Under the pieces are notes generated by a model. The model was given only the letters and a program-made list of their open reading frames with translations, was not told where the DNA came from and searched no databases. Source: Candidatus Chloroploca sp. Khr17 (GTDB taxonomy: Bacteria; Chloroflexota; Chloroflexia; Chloroflexales; Chloroflexaceae). From it: 64,000 bases of DNA. Numbering within the stretch: position 1 is the stretch's first letter; the number at the start of each line of letters is the position of its first letter. Of the stretch, positions 52,606 to 59,726 are shown piece by piece. The stretch is from positions 61,598 to 125,597 of the forward strand of contig NZ_RYFF01000009.1 of assembly GCF_004138165.1 (NCBI RefSeq), given 5' to 3'. The translations under genes and the position numbers were made by a program.

Positions 52606-53136
52606 TCAGGAAAACGAGGGAATATCTACAGGTAAACCCACGCGCATAAAGTAACGAGCAAACGCTTGTGAAAGGTGTTCTCTATATGGGGGAAGAAGTC
52701 TGACTCGGGGCGGATTTGTCTTGGTAAATTGCGTTAGAAAATTAAAGGGCAATCCGAAAATATTGCGAAAGTCAACTACACTGAACTCAAATTCCGCGCC
52801 CTCTAGATCGCATTTGTTCAATAAATTGTATCCGGGAACGTTGCCACGGCGTAAGGCTTCTTTTCCAGCCTTACTCTTGAAATATTGATTCGTGCCTTCA
52901 AAATCGCTAAACTTCCACAGCCCGCAGACGACCACTACGTCTAACTTTTGATTTTCTAAATCACAAGCCTGACTCATTATGATCACGTCATAACTACGGA
53001 CTTTGACGTCAATACTGTTATGCGCAAGATCTATAGTGTCTGGTGGTATAACCACCGGACAATTTCGTATGATCTCACCTTGAGTAATGCCTTCCTCGGG
53101 ATTTGCTGTTTCGTACCATGGGTATTCCCTAGCCAT
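52606..53136 (-). CDS. Uncharacterised protein, third gene of the TIGR04255 cassette
   Basis: The 176-residue product starts at ATG 53136, 5 nt after AGGAG, overlapping the previous gene by 8 nt. I do not recognise the family. The notable segment is VIIMSQACDLENQKLDVVVV, a hydrophobic strand followed by SQACDLE. This motif recurs, as I recall, in sporadic uncharacterised bacterial proteins with SQxCD near the N-terminus. The Cys-Asp could bind metal or act catalytically. No signal peptide or TM helix is seen. Function is unknown; the tight operon suggests a partner role with the TIGR04255 protein. Confidence 0.7.
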   Translation of the reverse strand: MAREYPWYETANPEEGITQGEIIRNCPVVIPPDTIDLAHNSIDVKVRSYDVIIMSQACDLENQKLDVVVVCGLWKFSDFEGTNQYFKSKAGKEALRRGNVPGYNLLNKCDLEGAEFEFSVVDFRNIFGLPFNFLTQFTKTNPPRVRLLPPYREHLSQAFARYFMRVGLPVDIPSFS

Positions 53137-53524
53137 ACCACTCCTGCTCATCAATTCGAGAAGGTCGGGCTCGTTCGATGTCTGTTATTCTAGCTGTTAT
53201 TTGCGCTTCATAGGTTGGTCGGAGGAGCGCAAAATGTTCATACTCAATATCCCATGCGCTGGCGTCAAACGCAGTTGCTGTTGAAGAAATAGTACTGTTA
53301 GTGCTAACTACTTCAACCCTTGGAAAGACAGAAGAAGTGTCAACAATAAAAGGATCAATAATAGTGCCGGGCGAAAGCTTCTGTGAGACAGCCTTTAAAT
53401 GGTGTTGAATAATGCGCCGTAAGATTATACTTATATCGATACGTTCCAAAGATGCATTTGGGCTGTATAAACCAAACGCTGGCAATATATCTTCGTTTGG
53501 ATTATTCCACGGTATAGTACGCAT
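53129..53524 (-). CDS. Uncharacterised protein, middle gene of the TIGR04255 cassette
   Basis: The 131-residue product starts at an ATG sharing one base with the preceding stop (TAATG), so it is translationally coupled. No motif is recognised. The sequence is mixed alpha/beta, Ile/Ser/Thr-rich in the middle (VVSTNSTISSTATAF), with an Arg-rich C-terminal helix (RITDIERARPSR). Because it is framed by two overlapping genes it is very probably real. A small subunit or adaptor role is only a guess. Confidence 0.65.
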   Translation of the reverse strand: MRTIPWNNPNEDILPAFGLYSPNASLERIDISIILRRIIQHHLKAVSQKLSPGTIIDPFIVDTSSVFPRVEVVSTNSTISSTATAFDASAWDIEYEHFALLRPTYEAQITARITDIERARPSRIDEQEWYG

Positions 53525-54294
53525 TACTCAAACCTCCGTAACAATTCTCCATCAATGATTTCGAAGAAGCAATTGCTTGTAATCTGATGGGCATTGTCAG
53601 CCCATGCGATAATACTCTTAATGTCTTTGGGTGCATCTTCTCCTGATGAACTGAAAACCGTTTCCCAAATCAAGGCGTCCTTTCCTTCTCGGTTGCCTTT
53701 GGCAAACCTTAATTGCAATGATCCGGCAGGTGTTTGCGAATGAAACGCAAACCTTAGATCTAGCACTTCTGGTCTTCTCGTAATTCCGGTTTTTTCAAAA
53801 ACGTTTTCCTGAATATCGACATTGACCTTCATTTTTGTCCTTAGAAAATCGAAAACGTTCTCTTTCTCAAAATCGACAATAATAGCATCTATATAGCGCA
53901 AAATTAGATTTTCGATTTGTAAATCTTCGGGTCGCGGGTATGCTTCAAATAGCTTCTGAATCAAGTCTGCAATACCTGGACGGAAACTCTTTTCCCAATC
54001 ATAACTGTCAGTATCATTTAAAGTGCATACACCAGGACCGAATTGCACTAAAGGCCAGCCTCCTTCTTTTGCCCGGAATCGTTGCTGAACGACTCTTCCG
54101 GCAATTTCTATAGGGATATTCGCTGTTGCTAACTGTTCATGAAATGGGTAATTATCCTGAACCCGATCAAACATTCGGCCAAGAAGGATTGTATAATGAG
54201 GATCTACTTTGAAATCACCTATTTGCTCTTTTAGTGCCCAGTGAGCTTCAAAAATGGCTTCTATTAGAGGTTTGTTTTTTAGTACCTTACGCAT
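53524..54294 (-). CDS. TIGR04255 family protein
   Basis: The 256-residue product starts MRKVLKNKPLIEAIFEAHWA, the typical opening of the sporadically distributed TIGR04255 family, and its length fits. The family has no known function and is found patchily, often near mobile or defence genes. No catalytic motif, TM helix or nucleotide-binding loop can be seen; the C-terminus has WADNAHQITSNCFFEIIDG. It is the first of three overlapping genes, preceded by an extended -10 promoter at 54352-54360, with only a weak RBS (AAAGAG). Codon use and base composition are AT-richer than the core genes. Confidence 0.8.
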   Translation of the reverse strand: MRKVLKNKPLIEAIFEAHWALKEQIGDFKVDPHYTILLGRMFDRVQDNYPFHEQLATANIPIEIAGRVVQQRFRAKEGGWPLVQFGPGVCTLNDTDSYDWEKSFRPGIADLIQKLFEAYPRPEDLQIENLILRYIDAIIVDFEKENVFDFLRTKMKVNVDIQENVFEKTGITRRPEVLDLRFAFHSQTPAGSLQLRFAKGNREGKDALIWETVFSSSGEDAPKDIKSIIAWADNAHQITSNCFFEIIDGELLRRFE

Positions 54295-54351
54295 CTCTTT
54301 TATTCCCTGTTCTGCTTACTCACCTGTCTTCCGGTAGATTGACACTTGCGT

Positions 54352-54360
54352 ACTATACCA
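54352..54360 (-). promoter_or_regulatory. Extended -10 promoter of the TIGR04255 cassette (TGGTATAGT)
   Basis: The minus strand reads TGG-TATAGT, 57 bp before the cassette start. No -35 is apparent. Confidence 0.4.
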
Positions 54361-54431
54361 TGCTTTCGCCTTCCTACAAATGAGAGTTGAAATAGAGCGG
54401 ATGTTGCGATTGTTGTCATAATCATACACTG

Positions 54432-54573
54432 CCTCGCTCCAATCCCTTGCCAAAAAGCCGGTTTTTTTGACGCAAAGGCGCAAAGGCGCAAGGTTTTGCG
54501 CGGAGGTTCGCTCACCCTTCGTGGCTTGGCGGGAGCTTCGTTGTATGGGATAGCGTCTCGCCCTGCGCTGCAC
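54432..54573 (+). repeat. TTTGCGCC-type dispersed repeat, copy 3
   Basis: It has the same orientation and extent as copy 2 at 52219-52360, including TTTTTTGACGCAAAGGCGCA and CTCACCCTTCGTGGCTTGGC. Confidence 0.75.
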
Positions 54574-54646
54574 GATGCGCCGCAGTGGTTGCGCCGCCTG
54601 CCCTGGCGTTGCGTGGGTTCCGCCGCTTGTCGCGCCCTCGTGCTGC

Positions 54647-55012
54647 CTACGTTGAGTGCGCAGGATACGGTGGGTCAACGCGAACCTGCGCAGTTAAGGG
54701 TTTCGATGGAAGGCGTTGGTGGTATGACGGTTTTTTCCAGATGACGTGACCGTTTGGCAAGCCGCTCGCAGCCGCCGAACCGGCCTGGGGATCGGCCACT
54801 GCTTGGCCCGTGATCTGGCCCAGGATGACGTCGTTCCCGGTGAGGGTTGCCACCACCAGGGCTAGGCGCTTCTTCGCCGCGCTCATGCTGCCTGAAAACG
54901 GAAGCGAGGCGCCCACCAGGTTGATGGCGTTACCAAGCGGTACGAACAGGATAGGCTGCGAAAATGGGATCGGCACTGATTCCCAAGCTGGTACTTGATG
55001 TGCATTTCCCAC
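54647..55012 (-). pseudogene. PemK/MazF-like toxin remnant
   Basis: Within this frame LVGASLPFSGSMSAAKKRLA and LVVATLTGNDVILGQITGQA read like the beta-barrel core of PemK/MazF toxins, where related proteins have KRRPALVVA and DVILCQIT. The N-terminus is replaced by out-of-frame vapC sequence, the Arg-Pro of the core is Leu, and the end lacks the usual C-terminal helix. It is a decayed fragment. Confidence 0.5.
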
Positions 55013-55137
55013 ACGCTTGTCACGCCGAGGATGAGGTCATTTGCGGGGTCGCTGCATAACGCCAACGCTGTGGCGGATAATTTGGCCGGATCGCTGTCCC
55101 ACCAGATAAACGTATGCGTATCGAGCAACAGCTTCAC
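54883..55137 (-). pseudogene. Truncated PIN-domain toxin (VapC-like)
   Basis: GTG 55137 overlaps the antitoxin stop (GTGA), as in intact vapBC pairs. The first ~52 residues are a normal PIN N-terminus: LLLDTHTFIWW with the first acidic residue and VTSVWEMHIKYQLGN with the conserved Glu. The sequence then leaves the family, and the later Asp residues of the catalytic site are missing because the frame has joined the PemK-like fragment. RNase activity is not expected. Confidence 0.65.
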
Positions 55138-55370
55138 GGCGTTCCGATCCAAACATCATCGGGCAAAGGTTGATCAAAATCGGGGTGCATGCGCATACTG
55201 CCCGCATGTAATCCTGGGACACGCTGCCCAGCCTGCGACGCGATGGGTACGAGACGCGCACGTGGGGTCTGCCCATCGAGTAAGATAATTTCGGTTCCCG
55301 TTGCGACCTGAGCGACCAATTCCGCGAGGTGTTGCTGGGCTTCGTGGATCGCAACTGATTTTGTCGTCAT
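55134..55370 (-). CDS. Phd/YefM-family (VapB-like) antitoxin
   Basis: The 78-residue product starts at ATG 55370 behind GGAGGAAG. The N-terminal MTTKSVAIHEAQQHLAELV is a Phd/YefM DNA-binding dimer module, followed by EIILLDGQTPRARLVP. The C-terminal PDFDQPLPDDVWIG is the toxin-wrapping tail common in Chloroflexota. It has its own consensus-like promoter. The partner toxin is truncated, so this is probably an orphan or solitary antitoxin. Confidence 0.85.
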   Translation of the reverse strand: MTTKSVAIHEAQQHLAELVAQVATGTEIILLDGQTPRARLVPIASQAGQRVPGLHAGSMRMHPDFDQPLPDDVWIGTP

Positions 55371-55394
55371 AGCTTCCTCCAACGATATGCACAA

Positions 55395-55423
55395 ATTGTA
55401 GCCCAGGATCAAGGTGCTGTAAA
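55395..55423 (-). promoter_or_regulatory. Promoter of the VapB-like antitoxin
   Basis: On the minus strand TTTACA (55418-55423) and TACAAT (55395-55400) are exactly 17 nt apart, 25 bp before the start codon. Confidence 0.65.
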
Positions 55424-55663
55424 GCCGGTCGGTCATCTACTGTAGGACGATTGCATCTTCCTGCCGTGGCCGTGAACGGCTCGGCTCCTGGGGAGCGAAG
55501 GCCGCCTGCGCGGCCTCATCCAGCCGGCGAAGGTAGATCTGCCTTCATCTTTATGCTCCTCTTGCGCAAGAACGTCCGGATCATTCACGCTTATCCACGA
55601 TAAGCCTTAACCTTCGTTATAGAACATCGCTATGTAAATTGCACCAGCCCAAACCGGTCAAGC

Positions 55664-55862
55664 CAGGGCGATTGCATCATACGAAACCGGATACAACAAG
55701 ACGCGCTATCAGGGCACCCGCAAGGGGTGCCCCTACAGGTCGGCCGGGCCGTCGTGGTGGTGTGCGCGGCCCCGGCGCACCCCGGCGGGGGCCGGGCCCG
55801 GTGTACGGGCACCCCTTGCGGGTGCCCTGGCGGGTGCATACACGGAAGATGCAATCGCCCTG
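55664..55862. repeat. MITE-like element, copy 3
   Basis: It has the same 14-bp ends (55665-55678 and 55848-55861), here with an outer C/G pair. Direct repeats CCGGTCAAG lie at 55654-55662 and 55863-55871. The 199-bp copy has a longer GC-rich loop than copies 1 and 2. The rest of 55437-55663 holds a possible left-end relic (GGACGATTGCATCTTCC at 55444-55460) and no gene. Confidence 0.8.
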
Positions 55863-55932
55863 CCGGTCAAGACTGGCTACGGCGTTACGGAAGATACAAT
55901 CGCCCAAACCGGTCAAGCCTGGCTACGGCGTT
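55863..55932. repeat. Duplicated flank plus relic MITE right end
   Basis: A 24-bp sequence (55863-55886) is repeated with one mismatch at 55909-55932. Between them lies ACGGAAGATACAATCGCCC, the MITE right end with one change. The second copy covers the stop codon of the glutaminase-like gene. Confidence 0.65.
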
Positions 55933-56972
55933 GACGAACGCGCTGACGCGGCAGATCCACGCATGCTGAGTGCTTCCTGGAGCTTGGTACGCTGCTCGGG
56001 CGGAGCGAGCATGTGGAGGCCGAAGTGATCCGCGAAGGCCTCGCAGACCCTGATCCCACGCAGGCTGTGGCCCTGGTCATTCAGTAGCGGCGAAAAGACC
56101 GCCAGGCCCAGTTGCCCCGGTACCACCAGCATAATCGCCCCGGTGCTACTGCTCTCGGCGGGCAAGCCCACCCGATAGGCCCACATACCGGCCATCGTAC
56201 GCATCCCGCAGGTATACATCACACTGAGGATATCACGCACATACCGCGGCTCGATCACCTCGTCATTGCTCACCGGATTGCGCCCATGATGAGCCAGCGT
56301 TGCCGCCATCATCGCCAGGTCACGGCAGTTCACCAGCAACGCCTGCTGCTGAAAGAAGAGATCAAGCGTCGGTTCAATGCCCTCAGAGAGCATGCCACGG
56401 TCGCACATCAAATGCGCCAGCGCACGGTGGCGATGGCCTGCGGCACGGGCTGCCGTAAACATCGTGGCATCAGACACCATCTCATGGTTGGCGAGGCGGC
56501 GAAAAAAGGCGAGATTCTTCTCGAGGCGCTCGGTCACACTGGTACCCCGTAACAGGGCCAGCAGGCCAAGTGCCCCCGAGGGAACTAATGGATTGGGCAA
56601 GGGGAAGACGGCATTATCGCTCAAGAGAAAACTCTCGTGGACTGGTTCGACGCCAACATGCGCCAGAATTCGCTCGGAACCCTCTTCCATCAACGCCAGA
56701 GCATACATAAACGGATGCGCCAGCGCCTGAATGGTAAACGCCTGCTGGCTATCACCAATTTCATACATCCGCCCTTTGGTATCAACCACGCAGATAGCAA
56801 ACCAGTTTGGATCGGCCCGCGCCAACTCGGGCAGCGTCGCGGCAAGATGGCCTTCAGACAACGGGGCCAGCGAGCGGTGCAGATCGGCAAGCAACGCCCG
56901 CATCGGGGACGTGACCGTCTTCATCCCACGAACGAGAGCCGTCAAATCATCAGAGTCGGTTTCGCTGCTCAT
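55923..56972 (-). CDS. Glutaminase-fold protein lacking the catalytic Ser-Lys pair
   Basis: The 349-residue product starts at ATG 56972 after GAGGAG and overlaps the PaaK-like gene by ATGA. Similarity to GlsA-type glutaminases runs the whole length: FTIQALAHPFMYALAL, VGVEPVHESF, VMYTCGMRTMAGMWAYRVG and VVPGQLGLAVFSPLL. In active GlsA the first motif is SxxK (QSISK); here it is QALAH, so Ser is Ala and Lys is His. The NAGA loop is PSGA, and the Lys of the K-S-G motif is Glu (PAESSSTG). Glutamine hydrolysis is therefore unlikely, and a binding or regulatory role is inferred. It is the last gene of the signalling operon. GlsA domains elsewhere are fused to STAS or cNMP-binding domains, which supports a regulatory link. 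Confidence 0.85.
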   Translation of the reverse strand: MSSETDSDDLTALVRGMKTVTSPMRALLADLHRSLAPLSEGHLAATLPELARADPNWFAICVVDTKGRMYEIGDSQQAFTIQALAHPFMYALALMEEGSERILAHVGVEPVHESFLLSDNAVFPLPNPLVPSGALGLLALLRGTSVTERLEKNLAFFRRLANHEMVSDATMFTAARAAGHRHRALAHLMCDRGMLSEGIEPTLDLFFQQQALLVNCRDLAMMAATLAHHGRNPVSNDEVIEPRYVRDILSVMYTCGMRTMAGMWAYRVGLPAESSSTGAIMLVVPGQLGLAVFSPLLNDQGHSLRGIRVCEAFADHFGLHMLAPPEQRTKLQEALSMRGSAASARSSTP

Positions 56973-58342
56973 GATGTGGTTTCTCCTCTGGTCATCGATC
57001 CTGCCGCCTCGCCTGGCGCAGAGGCAGCGCCCAGCAGCGACTGTATCGGGATATGTTTGCCCGAACGGGTCCGGGCAAGGGACGGCACACATTCCACGCG
57101 AACCTGAAAATGGTGGCCGAACGTCTGGCAAAAATGCTGAGCGACCAAGGCATGGTCACGCTCAGCCTGGTAGAGCGGGCCAGTGACGAGGCGCACCCTG
57201 ACCGTATGCAACGCTTCTTGCACAATCTGAAATTCGCGGATATCAAGCGCGAGTTTGAGCACCAGATCGTACGACCAGTCGAGAATGCGCCCCGACGGAA
57301 TATCGGGGGCATTGGCCTGCTTGAAGGCCGCATTTTTGCGTCCCGACAATTCAGCCAACACCGGAGCCGTCTTGCCACACGAACAGGCGTCATGGTCAGC
57401 CGCGATCGCCATATCGCCCTGACGATAGCGAATGATCGGCATCGCCGCATTGATCAAACAGGTACCCACAATCTCGCCGAGGTGACCAGGGGCGACCGGG
57501 CCATCGCAATCAGGATGCAGCAACTCAATATAGGAACAATCCTGGACAAGATGATAGCGTTTGTGAACACACTGCTGGGCAATGCTGGCGAGCTCTTCCG
57601 ACGAATACTCATCGAAGACCGGGCAGCCAAAGACCGCGGCAAAATAATCGCGTTCCTCTTGCGTCGCATGTTCCGAGTTGGTGACAATGGCCTTGAGGCC
57701 CAAGGTCGCACACTGCGCCCCATAGAGCATAACGAGCTCGCGCAGGATCGACGGATAGATCGCCAGGATCGCCGGGCGCAGGCGACGCATCGCGGCGAAG
57801 ATCTCGGCGGCTGGGCGCAGATTATGGATATAATGCACCCGGTACAAGCCGGCCAGCGAGCGCACCGGATAGGGCGAGGTATAGACAAGCAGCTCGCGAT
57901 CGGTTGGGTGATAGGCAGGATAAAACTCTTTGAGCATACGCATAACCTGCAACGCTTGCGTAATAAAATTCTGGCTATCGAGATAAACCGTCACAAACTT
58001 GCCCGACGATCCCGAGCTTCGCGAGACGATCAGCCGGTCACGCCGAATACGCCGGTCAATCATCGCCTCGCCATGGGCAATCAACTCGTCCTTGGTCACC
58101 GTCGGCAACGCCTTGAAATCCTCAAAGCTCTGGATATCCGAAGGATGCATACCTGCGGCTGCATACTTCTGATGATAAAACCATGTATGATCATAAGCAA
58201 GCGTAACCAATTTTTGAAGTCGTTTCAATTGATATGCTTTCACTATCTCTTGATCAAGAAAAGGAAAGCGTGCCACACTCGGAGCGAACAGGGCAAACTG
58301 AACAAGCAAAGCAAGGTGTTCACGCCATGAAAGTGCGCGCAT
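56969..58342 (-). CDS. Phenylacetate-CoA ligase-like adenylate-forming protein
   Basis: The 457-residue product resembles PaaK/CapK-type adenylating enzymes. It has the P-loop RSSGSSGKFVTVYLD (~108-122), AIVTNSEHATQEE, FDEYSSEELASIAQQC and the motif PIIRYRQGDMA. A metal-type Cys pair (DACSCGK) follows. The C-terminal Lys-bearing loop reads RTRSGKHIPI. These enzymes activate a carboxylate with ATP, sometimes loading CoA or a carrier. The substrate is unknown. Its place between an NTT/MFS carrier and a glutaminase-fold protein is unusual for a catabolic ligase. Confidence 0.85.
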   Translation of the reverse strand: MRALSWREHLALLVQFALFAPSVARFPFLDQEIVKAYQLKRLQKLVTLAYDHTWFYHQKYAAAGMHPSDIQSFEDFKALPTVTKDELIAHGEAMIDRRIRRDRLIVSRSSGSSGKFVTVYLDSQNFITQALQVMRMLKEFYPAYHPTDRELLVYTSPYPVRSLAGLYRVHYIHNLRPAAEIFAAMRRLRPAILAIYPSILRELVMLYGAQCATLGLKAIVTNSEHATQEERDYFAAVFGCPVFDEYSSEELASIAQQCVHKRYHLVQDCSYIELLHPDCDGPVAPGHLGEIVGTCLINAAMPIIRYRQGDMAIAADHDACSCGKTAPVLAELSGRKNAAFKQANAPDIPSGRILDWSYDLVLKLALDIREFQIVQEALHTVRVRLVTGPLYQAERDHALVAQHFCQTFGHHFQVRVECVPSLARTRSGKHIPIQSLLGAASAPGEAAGSMTRGETTS

Positions 58343-58348
58343 AGGCGT

Positions 58349-59695
58349 TTAGAATTCCAGTTGATCGAGCACACTCCGCCGATGCTGGCGACGCTTGAGC
58401 CGCCAATTGAGCATACTCTGGTCATAACTGAGATAGAGCTGGCGCGCCAGCATCAGGGCAACCAGCGCACTGATCGTCGCAACCGCGAGATAGAGACTAC
58501 GCCCCACCAGGGGCGCAAGCCAACCCTGCTGCATCAGCAGCACCACCCCTCCGGTCACGAGACAACTCAGGATCGAACCTGCCGGATAGAGATAGCCCTC
58601 CATAAAGGTACTGACACGACCACGGCGCTGATCAGGGATCATGCCCTGGAAGGCCTGGCGCGCCGGCTGATCAATGCCCGTCAGCACGAGACGGATGAGA
58701 TAGTTGCCAATGATTGCGCCGGTCAACATCAAGCCACCCACAGGCGCAAGCCAGAAGAGCATCAGCAGCAACGCCAGGAACATACTGCCGGGCATCACAG
58801 CAAAAATCCCTTTGAACCCGGGCTGCTTGAGCAACCAGGGCGTCAGGAAGGCCTGGATCACCAGCAAAACCGGCACGCTGGCGATTTTGAAAAGCCCATA
58901 AAAGGTCTGCAACTGGCCTGGGCCGGTAAAGTGCGCCGCAAGGTCAACCAGAAATTGATACTGGATCGTATTGAGCGCAAAACCCATCAAGATCATGATG
59001 AGCGCAAGAAAGCGATACGCCGGCACCTCGCGGACAAACTCGAAGCCCTCTTTGACCATATCGCGCAAGTGGTCACCGGCCTCAGCCGAGGGTAGGTTCA
59101 GCGTCACACGGAGGCGTATCACCGCGAGCGCCACTGCCCCGAGCAACAGAAGCACCCCATTGAGCACCAACAGCAGGTGCGTCGCCGCACCAAGCCACTG
59201 ACCAAGGGCAGCAACAAGCGCATTGCCAACCACGCCACCGATAAGCACCGACGCCGAGAGGAGCGGGAAGAGCCGCTTGGCAGCAGCGACGGAAAAGAGG
59301 TCATTCGCGAGCGTCCAGATCAGCAAGGGCAGCAGTGTCCACTGCTGTTCGGTAAAGATCGCCAGCAAGCCATAGGCAAAAAACGAAGGCGCACCAGCGA
59401 CAAAGAGCGCATACAACCCCAGATAGACCAGGCTGGCCCCGCAAAAGAGGGCGACACCGAGCCAGACACGGTCAATGCGATCAACCACGAGGGCATAGAG
59501 ACTCGACGTCACCATCGCCACGAGCATGACCGTTGCCCAAACGACCAGGATCTGATCAACGCCCACCTGGCTCACAAAGCCACTCGTTGCAATCACCTCG
59601 CTCGACTCGAGCACCAGCGTATTCGTAAAGAGCAAAAAAGCCAGCAAGCCCACCCGTCCGAATTCACCAGGGAGGAGCAGTTGTCGTTTCCACAT
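58349..59695 (-). CDS. MFS/NTP-NDP-exchanger-like membrane transporter
   Basis: The ~448-residue product starts at ATG 59695 without a strong RBS. About twelve TM helices are predicted with a central cytoplasmic loop (NLPSAEAGDHLRDMVKEGFE). The pattern FTEQQWTLLPLLIWTLANDLFS, with DLFSVAAAKRLFPLLSAS, is reminiscent of ATP/ADP-translocase-like (NTT) and related MFS carriers in multi-gene signalling clusters. A cytoplasmic basic tail follows. The transported molecule is unknown. It lies 6 nt before the PaaK-like gene. Confidence 0.75.
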   Translation of the reverse strand: MWKRQLLLPGEFGRVGLLAFLLFTNTLVLESSEVIATSGFVSQVGVDQILVVWATVMLVAMVTSSLYALVVDRIDRVWLGVALFCGASLVYLGLYALFVAGAPSFFAYGLLAIFTEQQWTLLPLLIWTLANDLFSVAAAKRLFPLLSASVLIGGVVGNALVAALGQWLGAATHLLLVLNGVLLLLGAVALAVIRLRVTLNLPSAEAGDHLRDMVKEGFEFVREVPAYRFLALIMILMGFALNTIQYQFLVDLAAHFTGPGQLQTFYGLFKIASVPVLLVIQAFLTPWLLKQPGFKGIFAVMPGSMFLALLLMLFWLAPVGGLMLTGAIIGNYLIRLVLTGIDQPARQAFQGMIPDQRRGRVSTFMEGYLYPAGSILSCLVTGGVVLLMQQGWLAPLVGRSLYLAVATISALVALMLARQLYLSYDQSMLNWRLKRRQHRRSVLDQLEF

Positions 59696-59726
59696 AGGCA
59701 CTTGGCTTTAGTTATGTCATGTTGCG

